Shown: positions 11,713-22,547, numbered from the stretch's first letter. The stretch is 64,000 bases of DNA from Isoetes taiwanensis (GCA_021234155.1 JAJEKV010000045.1:7489105-7553104); one strand, 5' to 3'. The notes: a model not told the origin generated them from the sequence alone. A program made the numbers and translations.

Positions 11713-12105
11713 TTAAAATCGCGTCTGGCGCGATTTCATATTAGAAAGCAAATCGCGTCGGGCGCGATTTTCCTACTCTAAAGAGAAAACGCTTCCTGGA
11801 TTAGTAGCCGTTTGTCGTCAAACAAGTAAATCGCGCCTGGCGCGATCTCATAATACAATGCAAATCGCGTCACGCGAAAATTGCCTAGCCTGAGGAGGCT
11901 TGTCTATTAGATGGATAGCTTTTTTCCTGAGGGTAGGCAAATTCCGTGTGGGGCATTTAGCATTCTAATATGAAATCGCGCGAGGCGCGATTTACTTGTT
12001 TTACGAGAAACGACTACCAATCCAGGAAGCGTTTTCTCTTTAGAGTAGGCAAATCGCGCCTGGCGCGATTTGCTTTCTAATATGAAATCGCGCCAGGCGC
12101 GATTT
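11713..12105. repeat. Long inverted repeat in the intron, built from GC palindromes
   Basis: Arms 11713-11852 and about 11966-12105 are reverse complements of each other over about 140 bp with few mismatches (shared inner words TCATATTAGAAAGCAAATCG, CTCTAAAGAGAAAACGCTTC). The loop is about 110 bp. Each arm carries three copies of the palindrome AAATCGCGCCTGGCGCGATT, and a further one lies in the loop. The whole hairpin sits in the 486-bp intron between exons 2 and 3 of the ParB-like gene. It looks like a foldback element that assembled from, or spread with, the palindrome. Confidence 0.85.
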
Positions 12106-12142
12106 GCAAATACGAAAACGAAACCTAAGGGAAGAGAATTAC

Positions 12143-13996
12143 CTTTTGTATAAGAATGTTTTTCCCATGTCATTCAGGAGTGCGCTTATTTCGGCTAGCT
12201 CGGCAGGTGTTATTGAGCCGCTCAGGAACCGGCAGTTTCTGACAGAATACAGCTTATAGAACAACTGATGCCCAGTATGCTGTGCCTTCCTGATCAGAAC
12301 CTTCTGGGCCTCTATTGAATGCTGGCCATCTATTATCATGAAATGTATGTCAGGATTCTCGATGAAGTCCTCCAGCTTGCTCCACATGATTACCTTCCTC
12401 GTTCTGGTATCGTACGGCACTACATCTGCAGGCATTGGCACTTGCCCTGGATTTTCGATCATGTTGTTCACTATCTCCAAGGAGTGCTGCTTGTCATATC
12501 TTCTGCTGATATAAATGGCTTTAGTGGACCTGAAAAGCCTATCCACGTGGACTGGATGGGTGAAGTTCAGGCCCAGTGGATATTTGTCAGCATATTTTTT
12601 GAGCTTGCTCATCGCCTCTAACTGCCTGGCCTTGTCATCGTCACTTGTAAGGCCTGCTGTTGCTTCTGTGGTTTCCCTGCCTTTAGAGCTTTCTTCTTCT
12701 TTATCCTTCACTGCCTGTAAGTACACACTACCCGAGGGCCTCATGCTAATGGCTCGTCGAACAGCTGTAAGCCCCTCGCATATTCTTCGTGGAGTCAATG
12801 ACTCTCCAACTGTTCAGCCAAATTTGAAGAGGTTATCGGCCATGTCGTCTGATCTTAATGCAGTCTCTTTAAAAGAGCTCGCACTGCATCGCTTGATCTT
12901 CTTTAGGCTCTTCTTATGTTTTTGGCCCACTTCAACTAGAACAGAACAGAAAGAATCGTCCTGTACTTCGCATGTAATAAGAATTCCCTGCTTCTTCATT
13001 TGATCAGTCTCTCTTACCCTTGACATGAATATGAGGTCTGTCTTCCCACCAGTTTTGAATATCTCCACATACCATTATGACCCCTCTATAAGATCTTCTT
13101 CTGGACATGGAGGTTCTACCTGAGCCTTTATTATTCCAGATGTATCTTCTAACGTCAATACATGCTGCAGGTTTGTAACAGTAACATCTTCATCTGTCCT
13201 TTGCTTTTTCTGGGCTGAAGAGGTCTTGCCTTGCTTGGTCCTCCTTTTGATTGTCTTTTGTGATCCTGTGAAATTACAGCACATGGGTTAATCTTTTAAT
13301 GCTAAAATATATGCTGAGTCGAAACATATGCAACAAAAACGCGCGTGGCACGATTTGAAAATGAATACAGAGCAAGTTCATTTACTTAATTGGGGCCAGG
13401 CGCCAGGCGCGTTTTGTCCCAGTCGAAATGCAACAAATACGCGCTTGGCGTGCTTTAGAAGTGACCTTAAAGATAAAGAAACTAATGTACTGACTAATTA
13501 AACTGCGCCAGAGGCGTTTTGCCCGAATCAAAATGCTCAGGACACAACTAACTTTAAAAAATACAACTTAAGAAGTCGAATCTTAAACACCACAACTTAA
13601 AGACACAACTAATTATAAAAAACACAACTAGCTACTGAATACTGTTTAGCTAAGTATACAAGCTTGAAATAGCACATACAGCATTAAAAGAAAGAACAAC
13701 ATGCACACATCAAGCATTTATTTGCATACATTTTTGGGACATATGAACTCAAATATTAGAGGAAATATGCTTCTAATCGGATAATAACTCTATTATTACA
13801 GAACAAATCCTAAAAACCTAACAAAAAGGACACAGAAATAAATTACAGAACAAAAACACTGATTCATACCTGAGGCGCTTGCTGGATTTGTGCTTTCTGC
13901 TTGTTCTGCTTGCTCCAGGCTTTAGATTTGTGATTTGGCTTGTCGCCCACCTCTACCTGCGCCTCGGCCGCGGCTGCCAGACCCTCTAGACGCCAT
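12143..13996 (-). CDS. N-terminal part (exons 1-2) of ParB-like/DNA-methylase-like gene
   Basis: Exon 1 runs from ATG 13996 to a CTCAG|GTATGA donor at 13870. It encodes an RG-rich start (MASRGSGSRGRGAGRGGR) like an RNA/DNA-binding tail. Exon 2 begins after a CACAG acceptor at 13265 and ends at an AAAAG|GTAATT donor (12143); the joined phase is right. Exon 2 carries basic KRR/QKKQR stretches, then VPYDTRTRKVIMWSKLEDF and FMIIDGQHS at about 12,330, which resembles the IDGxHR box of ParB/Srx-fold domains. Three in-frame stops interrupt it: TAA in exon 1 (near 13,928; copy B reads CAA), TAA at 13075-13077 (a CAG site in copy B) and TGA near 12815. ParB-like plus methylase fusions are known in phages and bacteria. 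The left border of the 20-kb duplication cuts this exon near 12,628. Confidence 0.55.
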
Positions 13997-14255
13997 AGAA
14001 CTGCAAGTGCGGATAATATGAGACTGGGGTTTTGGTTTAAACTTATATGTATGTGTTCATAATCTAGGCCGTCAGATTTACAACCGTAAATTCAAATTCG
14101 CGTCCTTTTTAATTTATACCGCCTTAATTAACCGCCCGTCCCGCTCATTTACAAATTTAAATTGTGTTTTTCTTTTTAGTGCAATTTCAAGATAACAATT
14201 AATTATTAATTTCAAGAAACGCATATGTGGCAATCTACTACCACCTAATCGGCCA

Positions 14256-14335
14256 CCTACTATCAGAGCGCCCAAGATCATTCCTACTATCAGAGCGCCC
14301 AAGAACAATCGACTATCAGAGCGCCCAAGATCCGT
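14256..14335. repeat. Three tandem units of about 27 bp
   Basis: CTATCAGAGCGCCCAAGA occurs three times in a row with slightly varied spacers. Present, more diverged, at about 34.66-34.74 kb in copy B. Upstream of the ParB-like gene start; no role seen. Confidence 0.75.
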
Positions 14336-14745
14336 CTACAACGCCTTCAATCCCATTCGATCGAGCATGGGCACATTTGTAGCATGGCCAAAAGAACGTC
14401 TGAAAAAGATATTTATATTTGGATATTAAAAAAAAAATGAATATATCATAACGTCTGTGTGATGTTGTGAATTTTGAATTCTTTGATGGTCTTTAGCTTG
14501 TCTTATCAACCCCATGAAACTACACATTAATGAAAATCTGTAGTTTCTTGGGGTTGGTCATACTGGTTGGAGGGCATTAAAGGATTCAATGTTTTCGACA
14601 TTGCATATAAAAAAACATAATAAACTAATGACATAAAAGTATAGTGCAAAATTGCGTCAGGCGCGAGTTTGTATTCATATTCCAAAAAAGTATATGTACA
14701 TTTCTTCTTCTACAAAAATGCGCCAGGCGCGAATTCTTTCTATCT

Positions 14746-15165
14746 CTACAATATGTCACATAGGCCCACTTCATCGGCCCAATACCGCAAAAAGTCCCAC
14801 CTGAACCACTCTGATATGACAGGATCCTCATCTTCCCTGCGAATGTCGAGTCTCCAAACCAGAGTGTTGTATCGATCCTTGATACTATAAATCAAATCCT
14901 CGTACTTATTTGTTGGCATGAGCCTTACTAAGAGCATGAGGAGCCGCATATGTCCAGAGATGCGATGGAAGTGTTCCCATGGCCCCTGATACAGACTGTC
15001 TAATGGATTCTCCAACTCTCTTTGAACGTTTTGAACAGCACAATCAAGTAATATCTTGTACAGGGTCCAGAGTTGATGGTCGTCCAGGGGAAGTGTATTT
15101 GAACTAGAACCAGCCAGTGTATTTGAACTAGGATCAGCCAGTGTCCATGCATAAGGAAAATCCAT
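14746..15165 (-). CDS. Unknown protein, 139 aa
   Basis: An intact frame from ATG 15165 (MDFPYAWTL) to TAA 14746. Composition looks like a real globular protein: rich in L, W and charged residues, with several Trp/Arg pairs (WRLDIRREDEDPV, WFRWDFLRYWADE). No signal peptide, membrane segment or known motif seen. A short duplicated stretch lies near the N-terminus (LADPSSNTLAGSSSNTL). It shares strand with, and lies upstream of, the ParB-like gene; both are flanked by the GC palindromes. The copy-B counterpart (35259-35540) is broken at CAG/CTG sites. It could be an exon of a larger gene, since no upstream promoter-like signal is clear. Confidence 0.45.
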   Translation of the reverse strand: MDFPYAWTLADPSSNTLAGSSSNTLPLDDHQLWTLYKILLDCAVQNVQRELENPLDSLYQGPWEHFHRISGHMRLLMLLVRLMPTNKYEDLIYSIKDRYNTLVWRLDIRREDEDPVISEWFRWDFLRYWADEVGLCDIL

Positions 15166-15423
15166 GGCACTAGAACGAGAGAAATTAAGTAATTAGCAAA
15201 TGATATATTACTCTCCCCATAAAATGATTCTGAACATACATAATTCAAAACGCGCCAGGCGCGTTTGCTTTGTTTTTTTCACAGATCTATTTCACTCGCG
15301 CCTGGCGCGATTTGTATAGAACCGTATGAAATAGAAAATCCAAACTAAAAACGCGCCTGGCGCGCTTTGATTAACCTAGTGGAAAATTGGAACCCAAAAA
15401 TAGAAATGCGCCAAGCGCAATTT

Positions 15424-16869
15424 CTCCCATTCTAACATATTATTCTAACAGAATGCATAATGCAGAATGCAGAATTCAAAATATGAAGCCAGTTAGAGCA
15501 GATATATAATAATAATACTCCTTGTTTAGTTCAATATTTAGTTCATTGTTTTAGTTCATTATTTAGAGCAGATAGAGGAAGAGCTAGTGAAATAGAATAA
15601 GAGCAGATACAGCAGAATCATATAAGCAAGATCATAGAGCAGATATATCATACAGCAGATAGATCATAGATCAATATGTAGCATAATAACAGGGGGTTTT
15701 CTTTGTGTTTTTGTACGCTTTTCACAAAGGTTTTCCTAAGATTTCATGGCGTATTCGAATGGATGTACTAATGCGTACATCTAGAGTGCACCATTTCTTA
15801 GTCGTCGATTTAGTTTTTTTTTTTTCAATGGTCCAACATCCAAGGGCTCACAACAAAAGCCCTCTTTTTATTTTAGGGGCTGAACATGCAAGCCTCGTTG
15901 ATAGCATTTTAGGGCATTTTGTGGCTTCTTTCTGAAAATTGGTGCATTTAGGGCTAGGCCTTCTGGAGCCGAGGTTGATTGCGATGCTTCATTTTCTTGG
16001 AAGCTTGCAAAAGGGAAAAACTGCGGAAATAATCCCAAATTTTATGCTCTCTTGCTCCAGCGATTATGGTTACTATATCAGCAAGAGCATATCGATCAAA
16101 GGAATATGGCAAGAGGCGGGTTGCATAAGGAATAATCCACCCGTGTATTTGTTTAAGATCAAAGGGCACTCTAACATCATCAACCCAACGGGGCAACAAG
16201 CGGGTTGCATAAGGAATGAGGGGTTCACCACAAAATTTGAAACTTGTCTGAAGCTAGATAAACTAGAAGTTTCCCTCCTTTTTCCTTCTTATCTTGAAAT
16301 TTCAGTCAATCGAGCTTTCAATGGATCGGAAGCAATTCCACCATAGAATTTCGACATGGGCGGTTCAGGTGGCAAAAAACATAGATGGTGATTGATTCCT
16401 CTATAGATCCAATGGAGGGGTATGGCTGAAGAAATATTCAATCTGCATCTTTTTTCTTTCTGTAGCAAGCCATCCAAAAATTTGATTGATTCCTCTATAG
16501 ATCCATTGAAGAAACAAGCGAATGTTTTTCTGCTCCATCCATTCGAAAAAGAAAAAGAAATAATCATGGCATGTTCAAGTATAGCATGTTCAAGTACAGA
16601 TGTTCGTCTGCCATGTTCTTGACTGCAATGGCTGCCAATCCATTGAGCGTTAACCTTCTTTGTAGTAGCATCGCCGGACAATATCTTGGGCCGATTGGGC
16701 TATACACCGGACAATATCTTGGGCGATTGAAACATTCTTTGCCTTTGTTCGTGTTTTATTTCCCTCTTGGTGATACCTCGGCTATTGTATATTGTCTATC
16801 CTCATTCAGTGAATATGTAAAAGCAGTCCAGATGCTTCAAACTTAGCAAGGGAAAAGCCGGATCCAGAT
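15424..16869. other. Region without recognised gene, with local short duplications
   Basis: A/T-rich. No protein family recognised in any frame. Several short direct repeats lie close together: GCGGGTTGCATAAGGAAT at 16118 and 16200, GATTGATTCCTCTATAGATC at about 16391 and 16483, GACAATATCTTGGGC at about 16678 and 16711. Open frames here (for example minus 15954-16199 and 16289-16681) are unrecognised and are broken in copy B. The 3' part may hold upstream exons of the HVA22-like gene. Confidence 0.4.
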
Positions 16870-17253
16870 CCAGAGTGCTCGCCTTGCCTTGGGGATGGCA
16901 CAGAAAGGAATATGGAGGCATGGCTTATGCTCACTTGTTTTCAGACATCCGTTATTTCCTCTGCCATGTTCTTGACTATGCCATTCTATTCTGTGGCGAA
17001 GCTAATATTTACTTGCTGGCTTGTATTGCCTCAATTTCGAGGCGCAGCTTATGTATATGAAGTATATGTCAGAAACTATCTCCTGTGCAAGCCACGACGC
17101 GACTCAGATCCTCACAGTTCTTCTGAGCATTTGTTAAGGGCTGTAAGCCCAGAAGCTAGGTCTGCTATAGTGCAGTATATATCAGACAATAGTTCTCACT
17201 CCTTTACTAAAACAATTGGGGCAAGTTGTTTTTCAAGTGCCAATTCTTGTTGA
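16870..17253 (+). CDS. HVA22/REEP (TB2/DP1 family) exon(s)
   Basis: A plus-strand frame reads a hydrophobic segment, then MPFYSVAKLIF, WLVLPQFRGAAYVYE and VYVRNYLL, the hallmark end of the TB2/DP1/HVA22 domain (membrane hairpin, WLVLPQF.GA.YVY, then a charged tail). Proteins of this family shape tubular endoplasmic reticulum and in plants are often stress- or ABA-induced. The tail (EARSAIVQYISDN) and a stop at 17253 follow. N-terminal exons were not found with confidence. The counterpart in copy B (about 37,080-37,390) is badly scrambled and cannot be translated through. Family call good; gene structure unknown. Confidence 0.6.
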   Translation, partial: PECSPCLGDGTERNMEAWLMLTCFQTSVISSAMFLTMPFYSVAKLIFTCWLVLPQFRGAAYVYEVYVRNYLLCKPRRDSDPHSSSEHLLRAVSPEARSAIVQYISDNSSHSFTKTIGASCFSSANSC

Positions 17254-17637
17254 CTTTCATGTGTGACAGGATTTATACTTGTTGCCTGCATCAAAGTGGA
17301 TGTACAAAATGAAGTCAAGGAGATCCCATTAAGGACATGTCTATTGGTGGCATTTTGTGTATCATATTTAGAACAGGTCTGGTAAAGGGGTTGCTGTAAA
17401 AGTTTTGCAAGTTGCAACTTGGATTTAAAACTCCATTTGAGCTATTTGGTAATTGAGCTCAAACATTAGCGAAGAGGATGTTGTCACCAATAAAAACCCC
17501 ATATTTGCATCATTTTGCTCAATTTGTTTTTTTTATTCCAAGTGTGAAGTCACGTTGCTTGTTTTTAGCCCCGAAGGGACAAAATTTTTTTTTAACCTAT
17601 AACAAAAACCATTACATTACATGCCTTTATATTAAAT

Positions 17638-17950
17638 CCCCCTTCAAACCCCCTTTGGTTTGGGTGCATATTCACACGGGGGGTGACTCCGGGCAACGAG
17701 AGCTGTTGGATAGGCATATTCACCCCTTATTCCTTAATCTACACCGTACACAAAGTTCCTCATTTGTGGGGTATAGATGTACAGAATTTGCTATACTGTA
17801 CAGCAAGATTCGCAAAATACTATAAGATTTGAGATAATATACTATATGATGTTGATTTTGTACATGCAAAACATAATTATAAGGGCTCTCGCTGCCCTAC
17901 GTCACCCCCCGTGTGAATATGCACCCAAACCAAAGGGGGTTTGAAGGGGG
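17638..17950. mobile_element. MITE with perfect 50-bp terminal inverted repeats
   Basis: The left end 17638-17687 and right end 17901-17950 are exact reverse complements over 50 bp (CCCCCTTCAA...GGGGGGTGAC, including GGTTTGGGTGCATATTCACA). The interior of 213 bp has no coding potential. The target-site duplication is not clear. Relatives with the same end motif lie at 29461, 37823, 49221 and 59055. In copy B the interior lies in the opposite orientation between the same ends. Confidence 0.93.
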
Positions 17951-18189
17951 TAGAGCAGATAGATCATAGATCATTATTTACTTCATTATTTTAGATCATT
18001 AATTAGAACAGATAGAGGAAGAGCTAGTGAAATAGAATAAGAGCAGATCATATAGGCAAGATCACAGAACAAGATCATAGAGCAGGATCTATATATGAAG
18101 GTGGTAGGGCAGTTTAGGACTGAAGCATGTAAAAGTAAATAACATGCTTTATGTAAAATAACTACTTTATGTAAATAACAGGAAATACT

Positions 18190-18800
18190 AACCTATTTGT
18201 GTTCTGTACCCGAGAATTGAGCCTTTGCCTTTGAGCCGAAACCAAAAGATCGAAAACCAAAGTTGATTTGATTCGAGAAGCCAATAGCAAATGATTTGAG
18301 CCTTAAGAAGCCGAGAAAAAGCAATAGCAGCTAATTTGGAAACCGAGAAGCCGAGAAGCTTTAACACAAAAAACAAAAAACCACAAAACTTTGTTATTCA
18401 AAGCCAGAGAGATTGTAGAGAGCCGAAAAGCAAAAAAAGCCAGAGACATTGTATAGAGCCTACAAACCTTTGAGCCGAAAACATCTTTTGAGCCGAAAAC
18501 CCTAAAGCAGATGATTGTAGAAGCCAAAAAGCTCGAAAAGCCGAGTTTAAAGCATATAGAAGCCGAGTTTAAAGCAGATAGAAGCCGAAAAGTCGAGATT
18601 GATGCAGATAGAAGCCGAGAAGCAGATAGAAGTCGAGAAGCAGATTGAAGCAGATTGAGCAGAGATTGCATGCAGAGATTGAAGCGCCGAGATTGCATGC
18701 AGAAGCGCCTAGAAGCGCCTGGAATTGGAAGCGGAAGCGAAGCCTGGAGTTCGAAAAGTTCGAAAGTGAGAGAAAGCAGTTCGAAAATGAATGCTAACTT
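18190..18800. repeat. Purine-rich imperfect repeats (GAAGCCGAGAAGC)
   Basis: A run of loosely repeated AAGCCGAGAAGCAGATAGAAG-like words, poorly conserved in copy B (about 38.39-38.95 kb). The minus frame 18303-18803 (SASRLLSASRLLSAS) is a translation of the repeat and not a gene. It lies upstream of the transposase-like gene and could be its leader or a decayed satellite. Confidence 0.7.
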
Positions 18801-18872
18801 CAAATAATAACTGCCTTAAAAATTTCATACCGCGCAATCATCACTGCCGCGAAAATTTATTACAAAGATTTT

Positions 18873-19215
18873 TTGTTTTAAGGACCGTGACTTTAAAAGT
18901 TTAAAAGTTATGAGTTAATAGTTAAGTTAGTTGTTAATAGTTATAAGTTAATAGTTTTTAGTTAAGTTATAAGTTAATAGTTTAAAAGTTTTAAGTTAGT
19001 AGTTAAGTTAGTGACCTTAAAACTAACCTTAAAACTTAGTTCTAACCTTAAAACTTTTAACCTACAATAACTTTCCAACCTTAAAATTTCTAACCTATAA
19101 TAACCTATAATAAACTTCTTAACCTTAAAACTGCTAACCTATAATTAATAACCTTAAAAGTTGTTGCTAAGGTTATTATAGGATAAAAGTTTAGAAGGTT
19201 ATAAGTAGAGGGTTT
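18873..19215. repeat. A/T-rich imperfect repeat present only in copy A
   Basis: Repeats of AAGTTAATAGTTTTAAG-like words on one side and their complement (CTTAAAACTTNTAACC) on the other, so the block as a whole can fold back. Copy B goes straight from ATTACAAAGATT to TATATAATATTGAGG (about 39,030), lacking roughly 340 bp. Either an insertion in A or a deletion in B. Confidence 0.75.
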
Positions 19216-19368
19216 TATTTATATATAATATTGAGGAAAATAGCTTGGGGAATCCCATTATATAAATAGAATGATCAAATACAATAAGACATATATGAGG
19301 CTTATGAACATGTTAGTGAGAGGTTATTTGTATATGCTAACTTACTATATGTTTTTATGCATTCTAGG

Positions 19369-22254
19369 TCAATGGCATGCAAAATGCTAAAAAAAAAGTC
19401 CCCAATGATGCTGACCAAGGCAAGGAAAAATTCCCAAATGATGAAGATGATGCCCAAGGAAAGGAAAAGACTGCAAATGATGTTGATGATGGCAAAGAAA
19501 GGGAAAAGACCACAAATGGAAAGGATGATGCCAAAGGAAAGGAAATTGTACTTTATACTCGGGTCGATTGGAAAAACAAAAAGGTCAAGATCCTGCATGC
19601 ATGCAACAGAGAGGCAGTAGGAGAAGGGATTATTGTTCTAGCAGATCCTATCAATGCAGTGAATGATGAAAGATTAGGGGAGGACAGGTTAGGTGTGGCA
19701 ATCTCAAAATTATATGACAATTGGAAGGAAAAGGGTTCAGGCAAACAAGAATGCCTAGCTTGTGTGAAGCAACTAGAGGTTCCAACTATTGTTGCATGGC
19801 CTAGGGACAGTATTCAACTGGAGGAGAACTACACGTTTCCTATAGATGTAGAACCATTGTCAACAATGTTCACACAGTGTAGCAAGAGGCCACTTCCAAC
19901 TTTCAAACATTATCCCACCAAAAGATGCAAGTCAGATTATGATTGTTCTCCTGAAGCTATGATGAAGGTTAGAGGAGGTGAATGTTGTTGGGCTTCTTGT
20001 GTTAGAATGTTCACAATAGAGGAGTTGGTGGGAGCAAGAGCTACATATCGGGAACATAAGTGTGATAGCGGGGAGGAATTTCATGTACACCATATTTGGC
20101 TATGCAATTCAGGATGAAAGATCAAAGAAGAAAAGATTCCCATTGAATGGAAAGTGGATATGTTCAAAAGCATGGATGGCTATACATGGAATTCCAACCT
20201 CTTCTTGGCACAACCGCAAAAAAGACATGAAAATAGTAGTAAAATTGCATTGCATGGGAACACCGGCCCGGTAAGGCCTACCACCAAGAACTATAGTACA
20301 AAAGGAAATATTTGAAAGATATGTGGATTTCAATGCGGAAAACATGCCACATAAGAGTAAGAAGGATGAACAGGGGTAGAGTTATTGTTGAAAAGAGATT
20401 GCCATCCCATTGTACCCGAAGAGCATATTAGAGGAAATAAATGCATTGCTTGAAACTTGGAGTGGCCTCTATATCCCAACCAGATTTTAGTAGGCTATGG
20501 AATAAGCATTTCAAGCATGTGACCATAGCAACTTCAAACAACTTTGCCAAGTGCAATTTATGTGCTAAGTTGAAGGAGACACTAGATAAGGCTGTGCAAC
20601 CAAGTCTAAGGGCAAAGATAAGGGAACATATGAAGGACCATATGACGGATCAACTATCATGTAGATCAACTTATTGGATGTGGAGGACCTTATACGCAAT
20701 GGAACCTAATAACTATCTATGTATTATACATGATAAAATGGACCAACAGAAGACTTGTCTTCCACAATTCAAGTACATTCCTAAGTCATGTGGAAGATCA
20801 TACCCTTTGCAGATTTCAATGGCCCGGGGCAATATTGCATGGGCGGTCTTAGACCTATTATGGCCATTTCAGGTTTAGGTTGTGGAGTGATGGTCCAGAT
20901 TTTCACATTGAGAGTATTATGAGGTGTTTAAGAAACTATGAGAAGGGTTACAATGGTCACCTCACGTGATCCTACAAGCTAGCCGTGCACTACATAGTGC
21001 ATTGTTGGATGGAACCCCTAATAGTATTGAAAAGTTTAGCAAGGCAAGATTTAGGAGGAATGGACCTAATGAACATGTTGGAGCTTCAACATCTCGTGCT
21101 AAACCTCGAGATCCGCCCGAGAAAGCTTCTCTTGCAACTAGATAATTGTGCTTGGTCAAAATAAGAACAGTGGATGTTTTCTTTCCTATCCTACTTAACA
21201 AAACCGTGGGTATTTTTGAAAGAGTCAATTTGGGGTTCCTAATGCCCTGGACATACTCATGAGGATGTGGATGCATTGTTTGGAAAATATAGTCATGTAT
21301 TGAGACAAATGAGACAGCTACCAACTTTCCCGAGGCTATTGGAAATATTTCATGGATGTACAAATCCATCTCCTATAGGATCTATCATAGAAGAAGTGCC
21401 CGATTGGAAGAGTTTTGTGGATGGTTATGCTCTCGACATGGAAGGTCATTCTAGACCTCTTCAATTCACTTTTGGGTGAGAGAAGGGATTCCAATCATGC
21501 AATGGAAAATGAGACCTTCCGGGGAGGAGAAGTGGAGAGGTGGGGCAGAGAAATTTGGCACGAGGGGGATGCAAATGGCAAGCCTATGATACCTCCCCGG
21601 TCAACCAAAAGCTCTAAAACCAATCAAGAAGTCAAGCAATTGGGATTGACTAAGGATGGCATCAATGACTACATCAAGCATTGGCAAACTAATTCGAGAT
21701 GAGACTAATCGTGCATTGATAGACTATTGGAAGAAGGTGATCAACTTGTTGGATGAGGTAGACACATCCTCGAAGAGCTGAAAGAAGGGTGGTTTCCTAA
21801 AAGTAAGTGGAAAACATTAGTCGGTCTTGCCGACGAAGATGATGATGGTACCATTAGTAGCATTGTGAAGGCATATGCTCCTCCTCAATCTGATAAACAC
21901 TATGTTGGTCCTAAGAAGGATAGGCCAAAATATTTAGGCATGGATTGTTATGAACCTTCTACCGACATGGAGTGCCACCAATTTGTAGTAGTAAAACCGG
22001 CCAGATCTAGAGACCTATCCAAAGTGGTTGGGATACACTATCTCGGATATTTGCAAAGAAAGAAGGTGATGTTAACTTCAATAAGGTACGCGTGGAATGG
22101 TGGTGTCCAAAGACATCGGTTGAGTAATGTCACCGATAAAGAAAGATATTCAGATTGTTGGACAAAGAGGTGGAGGAGAAATCCAAGTGATCCCGATCTT
22201 TGGCTAGACATTGAAACCCGTATTGTACTTCGTGGACTCCAAAACTATTCCTAG
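19369..22254 (+). pseudogene. Transposase-like gene resembling the DUF7869 family, copy A, broken
   Basis: The exon opens after a TTCTAG acceptor. The N-terminus is a K/D/N-rich repetitive stretch (KGKEK, DDAKGKEI), then KQLEVPTIVAWPRD, CCWASCVRMFT, a Cys pair CNLCAKLKET, IIHDKMDQQK, QLDNC (best seen in copy B) and GHTHEDVDALFGK (one residue altered in A). The order CxxC, DKMDQ, QLDNC, GHTHEDVD is typical of a widespread eukaryotic transposase-like family (DUF7869) in which spaced Asp residues suggest an RNase-H-like nuclease core. The downstream part (HYLGYL, RVEWW) resembles its C-terminus. Many frameshifts, mostly at CAG/CTG. Both copies together cover most of one protein. Name by motif memory, not a search. 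Confidence 0.65.
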
Positions 22255-22547
22255 TAAAACAAATGAGAGTTACAATACCTCAGGATGTAAGGAATAAGGT
22301 TCTCATATCCTTGGGGATGCTAGTGGAAAAATGAAAAACAGTTACTATGTATCTTTTCTATAGTTAATAAAAGTTGTGTACTACTTGAGTTCCATGATAT
22401 ATGATTTTGTAATTTGAAGTTAAGGTGTGAATTTATATTCCCGTGTGTGATTATATGTTAACGTCTATTCTAGTCTAAGGGCAACAAAGTTACTAAAAAA
22501 GTGCAATATAAAATTTATCCCAAAATTAAGACATAATCCCAATTTAA

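Larger units (their letters stand above)
13335..15423. repeat. Cluster of dispersed 20-bp GC palindromes
   Basis: At least ten copies of a palindromic word related to AAACGCGCCAGGCGCGTTT, at about 13335, 13395, 13436, 13501, 14648, 14715, 15247, 15295, 15347 and 15404. Together with the hairpin (11.7-12.1 kb) and 7121 this makes about 17. They lie in introns and gene flanks, never in a recognised exon, and each is set in A/T-rich DNA. Copy-B counterparts at about 33.8, 35.6 and 35.7 kb are scrambled around the central CCAGG/CCTGG. Confidence 0.8.

Noticed and set aside
15954-16681. Possible organelle-derived insertion
   Set aside because: Some frames looked faintly like organelle membrane proteins, but I could match none to a plastid or mitochondrial gene.
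18303-18803. 166-codon minus-strand protein (SASRLLSAS repeats)
   Set aside because: Translation of the AAGCCGAGAAG repeat; not kept in copy B.
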